Origin: Atriophallophorus winterbourni
Lineage: Eukaryota; Platyhelminthes; Trematoda; Plagiorchiida; Microphallidae
Direction: 5' to 3'
NCBI GenBank assembly: GCA_013407085.1
Contig: JACCGJ010002534.1
Location: 1 to 64,000, forward strand
Length of the DNA: 64,000 nt
Shown here one piece after another: positions 10,950-21,713 of this stretch. The translations under genes and the position numbers were made by a program. How positions within the stretch are numbered: position 1 is the stretch's first letter; each line of letters starts with the position of its first letter. The notes beneath the pieces were generated by a model. The model ran no database searches, was not told the DNA's origin, and saw only the letters and a list, made by a program, of their open reading frames with translations.

Positions 10950-11050
10950 TATGAATGTTGTTGGCCTCCGTCAGTCGATGTCGACCATGGATGTACATCA
11001 CATCGCATGAATTTCATGTTTTGCAACTTTTTGAATGACTAAACAGTCTG
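10950..11050. repeat. Inverted copy of 20705-20805
   Basis: About 100 bp that is the reverse complement of 20705-20805, with a few differences (shared landmarks: GATGTACATCCATGGTCGAC, GACTGTTTAGTCATTC). The two copies sit beside EN fragments of the same family, about 9.7 kb apart in opposite orientation. Its origin is unknown. Confidence 0.55.
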
Positions 11051-12027
11051 GTTCGGGAGGAACAATCTCTCCCGCAGCGCTTGCAACGATAGTCAGAACT
11101 CTGTTGTATTGCATCAGTTGCAGGCCGGCGGCGTAAATCGGGTTATCTTTTTGACAAAATAGATCGCTCTATCTGGTTTTAATCCAAACTCGACATTTTC
11201 TGTAGTCATGCTTAGCTCACTGGTTAGCCTCAAGATTGCCTGCCAGCTCTGGAACTGCGAAGATGATTAGATTTCGGTTTGATGTCTTTCTTATGTCACC
11301 TTTATTATTCCTTCGTTCGCACCATGGAATATCAGCATGAAGACGAATATTCAGTGAATCATTAGATTTTAGTAGAACGTTTTTCAGGTCACGCTCATTT
11401 CATAAGTTAACCCTCAACAGTCTGGGTTTATCCTGATGAGGTGAATCACGCCGTCTAATTAAACGAGTCAATGGTAACGGCACTAAAGTTCCAAGGTTCA
11501 TAATTCCACACCGTTACTCCCATTTTTCTTCATGGCGTATTTGCCGGTCTTTCATGCTCAGGAACGTAAGTACAAACGACACACAAAGAGTGTGCCATAC
11601 GATTGGTGGAAATGTTATTTCGTTTCTACAAAACATTATGTTTTGGGATCAGTTAATTGTTTAACGGCTCGCTTTTTATTTGCGGATTGTGTTGAACGTG
11701 TTTCAGACCTTTACCAAGCCCACGGATAATGGAAGCAGCTCAGTTGTTCTTAATTAATAGGTTGATTGTCTCTATGTTGATCAACGCATTTTTTGCCTTG
11801 CTGCCTTTCTAGAACCGGAGATTAAACACGATCTCCACGCTCAAGTCTAGGCTTCAGTTAGCTAATTAATAAGTCATTTAACAAACCTTCGATTCTCAGT
11901 ATGGTGTCCTCTAAATTCCACATTACCATATTAGTCTCAGTCTGTGAGCTCACTGCCGTCTTTGTACAGTTTCTATGTTCTAGTCTGCATAAATGACAGA
12001 TAAAACAACCCCTGGCATTTCGTCCTA

Positions 12028-12836
12028 CCGTAAATACCCGCGTATAGGACGATACCATGTATAAGACGCAGTGGATATTTGACCCTAAAAACGATGGAAA
12101 AACTGTGTACCTATGTATAGGACGCATCCTAATTTTAGTCCTTAATTTCCATTAATTTTTATAGAAACGGTGAACTTAAGTCAATCACGGTGACCTCCAT
12201 ACAATCGCTATGATCATCGTGTGTGCTGATTGCTGACTCATTCATCCTGTCAGTCAGCAGATGTCTGTCTAGACTATGTAGACTATCGTGGAAAGTGCAC
12301 TTCTCATTCTTGGTCGTCATGTCGAATGATTGGATGACATTTTTAAGGAAAAGTTTCTGCTCCAACAAGAGTCAAATACTACTCCATGATTGGTTGATAT
12401 TACATTTTCATGATTTTGAAGATACAGTTCATTATTACCCTTCAACATGACGAAGACAAAACGACAGAGCTATACTTCAAACTTTAAAATGGAAGTGATC
12501 AAGTACGCGAAAGTACACGGGAACCGGGCAACTGAGCGGCAATTTGGGCTGCTTTGTTGAATGAAGACAGTGACGACGAGGATAAATATTGATAAATATT
12601 GTACCGGTTTATAAAATAAATTTTTGATATTATGATAAATGCTTAATTTTTATAATAAAAGTATCCATGGATAAGACGCACCTGGGTTTTTAGGGCAACT
12701 CATGAAGAAAAAAAGTGCGTCCTATACGCGGGTATTTACGGTAATTTTTATAATAATAGTATCCATGGATAAGACGCACCTGGGTTTTAAGGGCAACTTA
12801 TGAAAAAAAGTGCGTCTTATACGCGGGTATTTACGG
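12028..12836. mobile_element. Internally deleted pogo-like DNA transposon (TA target)
   Basis: The ends are inverted: CCGTAAATACCCGCGTATAGG at the left (12028) and its complement TATACGCGGGTATTTACGG at the right (to 12836), flanked by TA at 12026-12027 and 12837-12838. The paralogous site at 53.05 kb (CGTCTTAATT) shows the empty target, supporting TA duplication. It is 809 bp. The last ~100 bp are duplicated in tandem (12655-12740 and 12755-12836), giving a second copy of the right inverted repeat. Inside are remnants of a transposase gene (see 12447). TA target and HTH remnant point to the pogo branch of Tc1/mariner. Confidence 0.75.
12447..12560 (+). pseudogene. Transposase stub: N-terminal HTH of a pogo-like enzyme
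   Basis: A 37-codon frame begins MTKTKRQSYTSNFKMEV and continues IKYAKVHGNRATERQFGLL, then stops. This is the pattern of the first DNA-binding helix-turn-helix of pogo/CENP-B-type transposases (KRxSYTxxFKLxVIxYAxxHGNRAAxRxFGV). Directly after the break comes an acidic stretch (EDSDDEDKY and stop, about 12562-12591), typical of the C-terminus of such enzymes. So the catalytic DDE core appears to have been cut out, joining N- and C-terminal ends. It cannot transpose by itself. Confidence 0.6.
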
Positions 12837-12960
12837 TAATTGATGATTGCAATACCGTCAGCAGTCAGGGTAACATCACACTCCATATGAACTTTATCGT
12901 GACAAATAAAAGAACAAGCTGAAGCCGAAGATATGCCAATCATTTCGGCTGAGAGTAGAG

Positions 12961-13270
12961 ACTTGATTCCGCAAATTGCGAAAGTTTGCCCAGGTCGATT
13001 CTGTGGTAGCGATGCAATGAATAGCTTATGCCAAATTTCGATTTACGAACCGTATTCCTGTTTGATTCGAAATTCTTAAAGGTGGATCTTTGTTGATATT
13101 TTAGAGAACATAAATAGAATTTAAATGTTTCTTGTTGGTGATATAATCTGCAATGCGAGTCCTGATCATTAAAGAGTAATCCACTATTTAATTTACTTTT
13201 GTATACTTCAGTATTCTACTGGCGTTGCACACATTAAACAAATAGAAGAAGTTGATCGCCTCGAGCCAGT
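12961..13270. other. Shared spacer of the duplicated module
   Basis: No coding signal. It is the same sequence as 53151-53247 joined to 54438-54610, i.e. the uninterrupted version of the site into which a CR1-type RT inserted in module copy 2. Confidence 0.55.
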
Positions 13271-14470
13271 AGAGGGTGCTACGGCCGTATAAAGTTTTGG
13301 GTAACACATTTGACATGCATCGGGTGATTTCTGTGATTTGCATTCCAGTTGGCTAAGATTAATCCCACAATACGTTCCGTTAATAATTTTATTTTATTGA
13401 GGTTTCCGTCGGTTACTATTGTAGTTTGGTGACTGTGGTATTCAAAACGTGTCGACCACGTTGCTGGTTTCCGGGTGGCAGTTAATAGCGTTTTAAACAG
13501 CATTGCAAAATTCCGTGATATTTCCCTGGAATCACTTTTTAATACAGCTTGAAACAGATAGTCAAACGGGATGGCAGCATAATCACTTAGTCTTGGTGTA
13601 CTTTCGTATACAAAGTTATAAATGTCGTGTTCATCGTTTGTCAGAACAACATAGTATTAGAGGTGAGTCTAGTCATCCTCAGTTTGTCCAGATTTGGTGA
13701 AGCAAGTTTACGTTTTAGCCGTATCAATGATAACATTTCAATCGGTTTTAAGTCCATGCTGCTGCACAACTTTCAAATTTCTTCTCTATCGTCTTCAAGC
13801 TGTCCCAAGTAAGATGGGACTCAGTTCCAGTACATTTGTGCAAATAATGTCTAGTTCATGGAGTGACTGTGCAGTGTGTGCTTGTCGCATTCGCTGAATA
13901 CTGGTCTGCTTCTCAGAAATTGTGTTTGTACCGAGTTGTTACAGGATTAGTTAAACCTTTCCTGTAAGACATACCATTCGCGTCGTTGAGGCTTTGTTTT
14001 GAGCTGCCTACATTGCTTCCTCACAAGCAAAGTATTTTGAATGATACTAATGTAGTTTCTATTCGTCTACGGTTGGTCTCTACCACGAAAATGTATCCTT
14101 CTATAATCCCACCAGAGTTATCAGCTCTTGCTAAATCAATTGATACATTTTACAAAACATGGATTATATATATGTAACAAAGGCCTGGTAAATTGTAAAT
14201 GTAATAAAAGTTACTTATTCCGATTAAAAAATGTCACAATTCACGTGAACAACTTTTAACTTGACGCGATTTGGGACTTACCAAATTTTGGAAAAGTTTG
14301 CACTTTACAAGCGTCGTCGTCACGTTGTCGGCCATCGGTAAAATTTACGAGAGTAAGTTGGCGGCGCGGCCGTATATCGATCGGTGGTTGTCGGTATGGG
14401 GGAATCACAAACGAATACGAATCGCTGTCCGAGTTTGATTTAAGAATTTTGAAGTATGATATTGGTATAT
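13271..14470 (-). pseudogene. Second ORF1-type remnant (module copy 1)
   Basis: Minus-strand traces: at 14390-14250 a decayed PHD start (VKCKLFQNLVSPKSRQVK) and at 13503-13279 an open 74-codon piece (GNLNKIKLLTERIVGLILANW). It parallels 54610-55830 over its whole length and, more distantly, 6400-7000. No intact frame. The assignment rests on the finger region and the parallel copies. Confidence 0.45.
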
Positions 14471-14504
14471 TCCAAATGTGGAAGCTGAGAAAAACCCAAT
14501 GATA

Positions 14505-14585
14505 TAATAGTTATTTACTTATAATATAATATAATACAGAATAATCATTTTAAATATAATATAATATATAATAATATTTTAATTT
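14505..14585. repeat. AT-rich simple repeat
   Basis: Irregular (ATAATATAAT)n microsatellite. It is not in the sister module, where the corresponding position (about 55880) is shorter. Confidence 0.7.
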
Positions 14586-14639
14586 CGAATTCATAAAGAT
14601 TTCAAGACTTCGATTAAAGTAATTGTGGGTTTAGCATGA

Positions 14640-14760
14640 ACTACGGAGAGAAGAGATGCAATCCAGATTTCGACGTTTAATTATTGAAACAACAGTACAT
14701 TCTTCCGTAGTGGAACATGGTGATAATTTGGGCTAATCTCACCGGGAATCAGCAACTAAC
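14640..14760. other. Unassigned segment specific to module copy 1
   Basis: This stretch, together with the AT repeat, has no counterpart in module copy 2. A weak RT-like reading (IIETTVHSSVVEHG) is possible but too short to support. Confidence 0.3.
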
Positions 14761-15842
14761 CGAAAGTGCGAACATAAATCGAATTCTCCACAAAATGGTG
14801 AACTACAAATTGTGGTCAAAATACTTCAGCGTCAACTAACATTGTATCAATTGGATTAACCTAAACGCAGACGACGTGACGTGCTGCGCGGACGAATAAA
14901 TTTGTGCTCTCATACTTTTTAATTTATTTCCTCGCCCCTTTTTCTGAGCTGGTCGGTTCATAGATAATTGAATTCTTATCAATTTGTTCGTTTTCTAATA
15001 TACCCGTTTCAACTTCGAGCAATGCAAATCCTTGAAAATCCAATTTTTCGAGTTTTAACCCACATCTACCTACGCGTGCAATATCCCTGGCGATTGAGAA
15101 TATCGTTCCTGTTGAAATACTATTGAGATGAACACATCATTTCGAATCGACGTATAGTTTCTTCAACTCTGTCAGATCGAAACTCGTTGAACCGCATCAC
15201 ATTTATTCAACTAGATTGCCTTTGCTCATGGGATCGCGTGACTCCGATCCAACGCATACACTCCACAGGTAGCTATCGATCGATAAACAACTGCATCACC
15301 AAGTGCACTGACTCACCACTCACCGGATTGTAACAATGACACGAAAGATGACCTTGATGTCCCAGACAAGGAAGGCAACACGTGATGCGTGTCAAATGTA
15401 CAACAAAGGGATAAGTGCTAGATCTCACGTAGTTAATTTTTTGGCTGCTTGATTAAAGTAAATACCAACTGTGATAAAGCTCTTGCGCAGTAAGCGGTAT
15501 CGTTTATTAACAAAGCTGATTCCCCCGGCGTTTGCTACGTTTGTAGTGCATGTCGAAGTGAACACCCTAGCGATACACCCACAAATCCTCCCCATTTAGC
15601 AAAGCTGGAATCTCGAATAGAGATTTTGGAAAATTGTTATTGAAAATTTGAGGAAACACTTAAACCACTTTTGGTAGATACAATGGCCAACGCAATTCAA
15701 CCCTTAAATAGATGTTGCTCAATGTGGATGAGAAAAATACGCCAGAAAGTGCTCCCTTAACTGAATGCGGTGACTGCTTATCCTGGTGTAATACATATGG
15801 ACCTAATGAACCCTGTTTCCGTGGTCCACATCTAATAAAATG
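14761..15842 (+). pseudogene. CR1-E 5' UTR and ORF1 N-terminus (module copy 1)
   Basis: Parallels 55888-56970. An ATG at about 15337 begins MTRKMTLMSQTRKATRDACQ, followed with frameshifts by KGISARSHVV, then the finger-like CDKAL and, near 15590-15660, the coiled-coil start (LESRIEILEN). ORF1 is disrupted by stops. It ends abruptly at 15842, where sequence of the LTR retrotransposon (minus strand) starts. Confidence 0.55.
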
Positions 15843-16763
15843 GCGAACACTGGTGCTGGATTTTGGAGGTATGACGCTAATTTCAGCGCCAGTATCGACT
15901 AGAAAACGCAGACCACTCGATTTGTCTGTAACATAGAATAGGCGACTCGGGTTTGGTAGGCCGGGAACAGTAGTCGCCATAACTGATTGACCCTTGATTT
16001 TGACGGTTTTTGAACACGGAGAGATGCATTTTGAGGCTTTATCCCCATATCTCTTGTGGTACCAACATACGCGCTCAGGGGTTTTCGATGGTCGAGATTT
16101 AGATTTTGAGCGAGGTGGGTTGGGAGATTTTGACAAAAGAGAGTTCGCCGCAAGAGTTAGTTCAGCGACTTGTTCTTTTAATTCCGAACATGGACAGGGC
16201 GAATTGATGTGTGCGGAATCAACCGTAATTTGGTCGGCTTCTTTTGCTTCGAGCATTTTGTCAGCCGCTTGTGCTAGTTCGTCTAATGATACGTAAGTAA
16301 TCAAACCAGCAAGAACTTGGCAAATGTCAGCTGGGAGGTTTTTAAACCACAACTGTGTTAAAATGCTCTCCTCAATCCTTTTGTTTCCCAGTAGCTCTTT
16401 CATCTGGCGAAGAAGCTGAGATGGCTTTTTATCACCAAGAGCCATTTTGGAAAAGAGGACGTTGAGCTTCTCTTGCTCAGAAAAACCAATTCGGTCTATT
16501 AGAGCGGATTTGAGCTTTTCGTATGGCTTGACCTCAGACATGGCATATATAAGATCACTGACTTGTTCAGCTACGTCTAGAGGGAGCAGGGTCACCACAT
16601 GAGAATACATAATAGATTCATTGGTGATGCCATATATACGAAAAATAGCTTCAATTTGGCCGAACCAAAGAGGGAGATTAGAAACGACTAAAGCCGGTAA
16701 TGTGCATGGAATATGTTGTGATTGTAGTGTTTGAGGATCTTTACTTAAAGGGGAATCGCTCAT
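15843..16763 (-). CDS. CsRn1/Boudicca-like Gag with start of protease
   Basis: Frame opens at ATG 16763. Gag matrix/capsid region: LWFGQIEAIFRIYGI (residues ~32-46), HVVTLLPLDVAEQVSDLI, a second capsid half (EKLNVLFSKMALGDKKPSQLLRQM, TQLWFKNLPADICQVLAGL), a basic linker, then a knuckle with spacing C-x2-H-x9-C-x3-C (residues ~232-249) in place of the usual CCHC. An aspartic protease starts after it: FLVDTGAEISVIPP with catalytic Asp near residue 289. Gag coats the RNA in particles and the protease would mature it. Homology stops at ~15843; the frame then runs on into unrelated DNA to 15660. RT, RNase H, integrase and the 3' LTR are absent. Uninterrupted, so probably young. Confidence 0.8.
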
Positions 16764-16868
16764 GGTGGGGTGATAAGTGAGTATTCCAAAATATAAGCCA
16801 AAAATTTACAAATACAAAATTATCGTAAATGAAAAAAAAATTGCGGTAGTAGACAGGCTCACCAATTA

Positions 16869-17274
16869 TGTAGTGGACTGAGAAAAAATAGTCTAGCACT
16901 ACACACAAAATGGCAATAATGGAAAGAACTCACTAAAAGACCAAAAGAGCAAATGTCCAAATAAAGATCCGTAACGTCCAACGATAGCGAAGTAATCCAC
17001 ACAGGAAAATCCAAGAGATGGAATCCAAGGTGCAGAATGCGCTAAAATGTTGGAGATTCCGTTAATCACAGTTCCAGCACAAAGTGGCGCACACAGACTT
17101 CGCAACCACGGAAGAAGACAGAGACCGAGTTCGAAATTGTATTGACCGCCAAAAAGTATATTGTACAAGCATTGATACAGATGAAGTGTACATGGCCAAA
17201 AAAACGAATAACTATACAAGGCCAAAATTGTATGTACAAAATACGAAGTTACGAAGTGGAAGCAGTTCACTACA
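16869..17274 (-). repeat. Putative 5' LTR of the CsRn1-like element
   Basis: On the minus strand this starts TGTAGTGAACTG (17274) and ends CAGTCCACTACA (16869), short inverted ends of LTR type, 406 bp in all. After it, TAATTGGTGAGCC could be the primer-binding site, and the gag ATG follows about 105 bp downstream. There is no second LTR in the window, so the boundaries rest only on the end motifs and on the Penelope-like RT starting exactly at 17275. Confidence 0.6.
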
Positions 17275-18112
17275 AAGGCATTGGATCCCCAACACTCGAA
17301 TTGCCTAAGCACCTTGCTCAGCTTTTGAAACCATTGGTTGGTAACACGAATTCTTTTATTAAGAACTCGTTTGATTTTGTTCGTTACTTAAGTACCGCAA
17401 CAATTAGGGAGGATGTGATGCTGGTTAGTTTTGACGTAGGCTCCTTGTACACGAATGTTGACACTACAAGCGCTTTAGAATTAGTGAGGAAATCACTCAA
17501 CTCCGATATGACCTTGAAGAATCGTACCAACTTGAGTGCACAACAAATCATCAATGGTGTAGCAATTTGTCTAAATACGAATCACTTCTTATTTAAATGA
17601 CAACTATACAAACAAAACGATGGTTTAACGATGGGCTCACCCATTTCTCCAGAGCTAGCGAATATGTATATGGAGCACTTCGAAGAAATAGCTTTGAGAA
17701 ACGGAGCGGTAAAACCAAAGATATGGTGTCGCTATGTCGACGATACATTCGTCATCATAAAGCGAAACAAACTAGAAGCATTGCATAGTTATCTCGATAA
17801 TTTGAATCCAAAAATCCAGGTCACAAAACAAACCGAGTCTACGGAAGGGACACTTCCGTTCTTGGACTGTCTCGCGCAAAAAGACAACGACAAGATATGA
17901 ACAAGGGTATATCGTAATCCTAACGACACGGATGCCATTTTGAGATTCACATCTGCGCACCCTAAAAGGGTATTACAATCCATAGCAAAATCACTATTCT
18001 ACAAGGTTGACCGCCTCTGCAGTGATGATGCAGATAAGAGAAGAGCTCATGAAGAAGTCAGTCACCGACTTGCAAATCATGGTTGCCCCAAGAGCTTAAT
18101 TGAGCGCTAAGT
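17275..18112 (+). pseudogene. Penelope-like element RT, truncated and broken
   Basis: Order of motifs: GSPTLELPKHLAQLLKPLVG, NSFIKNSFDFVR, the palm aspartate in LVSFDVGSLYTNV (about 17430), then after a stop/frameshift near 17598 MGSPISPELANMYMEHFEE, and RYVDDTFVI (YVDD at 17733-17744), FLDCL. After a TGA at 17898, VYRNPNDTDAILRF and the HPKRVLQSIAKSLFYK segment follow to about 18110. These are hallmarks of Penelope-like RT. The N-terminus is cut by the LTR at 17274 and the GIY-YIG endonuclease is missing, because RTE sequence begins at ~18113. Confidence 0.8.
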
Positions 18113-18545
18113 GAACCGAGGTTCCCAAGGTTGTCACACCTGGGGGTGGTGGTGGGGATAAGCTCCCGCTAACAACAAAATGCTCTCATACGGCGTGCGT
18201 CTCAAATAGCCTCTGACAACCGAAGCGCAACTCCTAGCCTGCTCGTGGCGGAACTGCTTCTACTGAGGGTAGAAGGGGCGAAGGCGGGTGACTGGCACCT
18301 CAAAACCAGTTCGCTTCGGGTAGATGGAAACCCTAACTCCAAACCTCCGCTTCCTGCGGATTACACAATCACAATACTCCGCCGAGGACGGTTCCAAGCC
18401 CGTCTGCAAAAGGAGCAGGGTTAAACGCGGGGTCAGCAACCCCACTCTGTAAAAACCTCAAACCGCTACTGAAACCAAAGCAACATGTCATACCAAAGTA
18501 ACATCTCCATGCTTGAATCGAGAAGAAACCTCATCTGAGGTAAAA
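18113..18545 (+). mobile_element. RTE (SR2-like) element, 5' UTR
   Basis: Begins near AGGTTCCCAAGGTTGTCACA and runs G+C-richer than its surroundings to the EN start. It shares ordered landmarks with the non-autonomous RTE derivative at 9480-10065 (minus strand), which is why both are assigned to one family. The 5' UTR directly precedes the EN frame. Confidence 0.7.
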
Positions 18546-19967
18546 ATGAAGCAGACTGGTGAAAGACCACCGGAAGCCAGCCAGCAGATGATTGCCACAT
18601 GGAACGTCCGTACGATGTATGAGACCGGAAAGGCTGCACAGGTTGCGAAAGAAATGCAAAGGTGTGGTATACCACTGCTGGGAATATGTGAAAGTAGATG
18701 GAATGGATCTGGTATGTTGGTTTTAACATCTAGGGAACGGATTATTTACTCAGGTCATGAAGATGAGAACAATAGTCATTCAGAAGGCGTTGCCATTATG
18801 CTATCACCAATAGCTGCAGGCGCTCTCATTGGATGAGAACCCGTTGACTCACGGATAATCACAGCCAGATTCAACCTCCAAGGGAAGAAATGTGACGGTA
18901 ATTCAATGTTATGCGCCCACAAACAATGCTAGCCTCGAGTCGAAAGAAGAATTTTATGTGCGTCTGCAGTCTGTCCTAGACAAGACACCCAAGCGAGATA
19001 TCAAGATTTTGATGGGTGACATGAACGCGAAATTGGGTCCAGACAACACAGGGAGAGAATCTGTGATGGGTACGCATGCCCTAGGTGAAATGAATGAGAA
19101 CGGTGAACTTTTCGCAGATTTTTGCGCGCTAAACGATCTCGTCATCGGAGGCAGCATCTTTCAACACCGGAACATCCATAAGGCTACCTGGACATCACCT
19201 GATGGTGTTACTGCCAATCAAATCGATCACCTATCGATTTCACAAAAACGGAGACAGTCTCTTTGATATACGCGTAATGCGAGGCGCGGATGCTGCTTCA
19301 GACCACTACCTTCTAATGGCCACAATTAAAATCAAGTTGAGAGCTTTCTATGAAACCGGCAGTCGGCCTAATGTAAAGTATCACACGCAGAAACTAAGGG
19401 AAGAGCGTACAAGGGAGATTTTCTCAATCTCACTGAAGAACAGATTCGAATCGCTCAACAACTTAACCCCTGAACTCCCAATAAATGAACACTGGGCCAC
19501 TCTGAAAGACTGTTGGCAAGACACTTGTAAGCACGTAATTGGCAGACGGCTAAAGAAAAACAAAGAGTGGATCTCGAGTGAGACTTGGACACTGATCAAC
19601 TCGAGAAGGCAGCTGAAACAACAGATCCTCCGGTGTAAGGACACCAAGCATAAAAACCAACGGATCGAACAATACGGCTGCCTAAATAAAGACGTAAAAC
19701 GAAGTGCCAGAAGTGACAAGAGGCGGTTCTGTGAAATGCTGGCAACGGATGCGGAAAATGCAGCAGAAAAGAGAGACCACAATACCGTCTACAACATTAC
19801 CAGAACCCTATCAGAAAGAAAAATACATTACGGCAAAATAGTAAAGGACGGTGAAGGTACCCTTATCAGTCAGGAATCGGGGCAAAGAAAGTGGTGGATG
19901 GAGCACTTCAAGGAACTCCTAAATCGACCAGCACCTACCTTTGACCAGGATTCTTGGAAGGGGGCTG
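18546..19967 (+). pseudogene. RTE endonuclease and start of RT, broken and 3'-truncated
   Basis: From ATG 18546 the frame gives ATWNVRTMYETGKAAQVAKEM, an APE-type EN start with the catalytic Glu region LLGICESRWNGSG. A TGG-to-TGA nonsense change at ~18834 and a frameshift at ~18890 follow. The frame resumes with TVIQCYAPTNNA, ILMGDMNAKLG and DFCALNDLVIGG, shifts again near 19245 (NQIDH...), and continues with VMRGADAASDHYLL (catalytic SDH) and a linker to about RKWWMEHFKELLNRPAP. It stops at 19967, before the RT palm. RTE elements have a single EN-RT protein that nicks DNA and copies its RNA there. Confidence 0.8.
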
Positions 19968-20808
19968 TGTTACAATATTGTTTGACTGTACCTAACAATT
20001 GACCTTGATATACATTTCCCGTTGATTCGTGTTCCGTGAATGCTCCGCTGTACCTTCGTGAACGTTTTGGCTACCGCGATAAATCTTCCATCTCCTGTGC
20101 TTTTTCTCCTACATTCTTGGGGACAGTATTGTAGTGGTCAGTCAGTTAACGGGTGGGCGCATAATTTTGTTTTCTGATACTTTTGAACATTACTCGTCAC
20201 TCGCTGATTCCATCTGGATCATTCTTACAACATTAGATTTCGCTTGACGAGATCTATTGGACTCAATCATATTTAGTGTCCTGTGATTTTGGAAGTTCCT
20301 CATTTCCATATCACCGTGGAAATTTTGTGCGCGTGCAAAATTTGTTGTCGCTGTTTTGACTTGCTCATGACCGCTATCGTTCGGAAGATCTTCTGCTGAA
20401 TTCAACAAGCTGTGTTTCCTTTGTGTGGCATCAAATCTACGGTCACCACGACTGTTTTACTCGGTAATTTACATCCAATACGTTCACACGCGAACCTCGC
20501 AAATTTCATCTCTCAACCGTCAATCGATCGATACGCGCATAGGTGTTTCAGTGCGAGCTATCAAAGCCCACATTCAACGATCAGACAACCTTGACCTCAA
20601 CGGCTATCGGATGTCATGACCGAAGAAAACTACGCGTGATTTGTGTCAAATTTGAAATCGGAAATTTGAATGACGGAAAAGCATGCAAATGAATATTTTG
20701 AAATCGGACTGTTTAGTCATTCCAAAAGCTGCAAAACTTGAACATTCATGCGATTGTGATGTACATCCATGGTCGACGTCGACCGAAGGAGGCCAACAAC
20801 AACATGTG
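19968..20808. other. Unresolved region, possible LTR-element fragment
   Basis: RTE homology ends exactly where TGTTACAATATTG begins (19968). An inverted counterpart, TATTGTA, lies at 20127-20133, so 19968-20133 could be an LTR. The sequence after it has no protein I recognise (two short open frames at 20190-20408 minus and 20425-20619 plus). 20705-20805 is the inverted partner of 10950-11050. Confidence 0.3.
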
Positions 20809-21713
20809 TTATATGTGCTCTACTATGATACACACTCGGGAAAATACGCTGCACCACTGCTCTTTTACTCCAATGCCTTCAATTTGCCAATCGTTAATCA
20901 AACTTAGGGCGTTTGATAATTTTGATAGGCATACCTTTCTGATGAATTTTGTTCTATCGTTTGTTCGCTCTGCTCGACATAGGTAGTCAAAATTCAATAC
21001 CAAATGGTCGCTCGAACCTAGCGGACAATCGTATGTAATGTTTTCGACGGAGTCCTCTTCAGTTGTCAAGATAAGATCGACCATTGAAGGCTTATCTCTC
21101 CCTTGTATCTTGTATTGCTTTCAACGTGATTATACAAGAGAATTTCGTCAAACAGCTGTTGGAAGATGGCAGCAGTGGAGGTGTGAGAAATTTTGTTCGT
21201 CTTCAGCAAGTTAAGCAGATTAAAGTCTCCCATGATCAAGATTCTGGTATGATATCTCGAGGCAATCAAGCGTAGCTTGTCGAGTAGATTCGTATTATAC
21301 ACTTCCGTGGCTGCTGGTGGACGATAAATTACGCCGATTGTGCAATCATCGCCTGTAGTCGTTGTCAACAAACACCATAGCGTGTCCTGAAGCACCAAGT
21401 CGGAATCCGTCAGTTCTTTGCACTTGAGTCTCTGATCATAATAGAGTGCCACACCTCCTCCACGTGACGCACGGTCTTGGCGGAGCAGTGACATGCCAGC
21501 AATATCTAACTCACAATCGTGGATTTCCGGGCTCAGCCAAGTTTCGGTAATGGCAATTAGCTGAGGTCGTTTAGTCTCAAACCGAGTGACAAGTTCGGCA
21601 AATTTGTTAATCAAGCATTGCGCATTGGTATAGAGGCATCCAAGAACAGTTTTGGTCAGCAAAGATGGATGGTGTCGTGTGATGGCATAATCTGAGACAA
21701 CCGTCATTGTCAC
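20809..21713 (-). pseudogene. CR1 ORF2 N-terminus: APE endonuclease
   Basis: ORF2 starts at ATG ~21708, two bases after the ORF1 stop. Motifs in order: LGCLYTNAQCLINKFAEL, AITETWL (catalytic Glu), LLRQDRASRGGGVALYY, CTIGVIYRPPAATEV, LIMGDFNLLNLL. A frameshift at ~21070 separates LILTTEEDSVEN and GSSDHLVLNFDY (catalytic Asp-His), ending at 20809. No RT follows. This is the only array-side copy retaining EN and so looks like the parental element of the array, with its 3' half lost. Confidence 0.8.

Larger units (their letters stand above)
11140..12960 (-). pseudogene. CR1 ORF1 (module copy 1), decayed, split by the pogo-like element
   Basis: On the minus strand this follows the array ORF1: the second half of the PHD finger (12960-12838, FICHDKVHMECDVTLTADG), then after the inserted transposon CHLCRLEHRNCTKT and the coiled coil (12010-11860), the NISTNRK and CTDVPE-type segment (11640-11540), the TRLIRR..SPHQDKPRL region (about 11470-11400) and the RRM-like end. 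About 330 bp present in the sister copy at 51.7-52.03 kb has been deleted at 11190-11210. Many stops. Confidence 0.7.

Noticed and set aside
15660..15842. C-terminal 61 codons of the gag-protease ORF
   Set aside because: Past 15843 the frame reads through the unrelated CR1-E module sequence; protease similarity has stopped.
19381..19782. Minus-strand 133-codon ORF
   Set aside because: Antisense to the RTE EN-RT linker; low-complexity hydrophobic reading with no motif.
20190..20619. Possible BEL or gypsy coding pieces next to the putative LTR at 19968
   Set aside because: Neither short open frame shows a protease, RT or Gag motif; reported only as an unresolved region.
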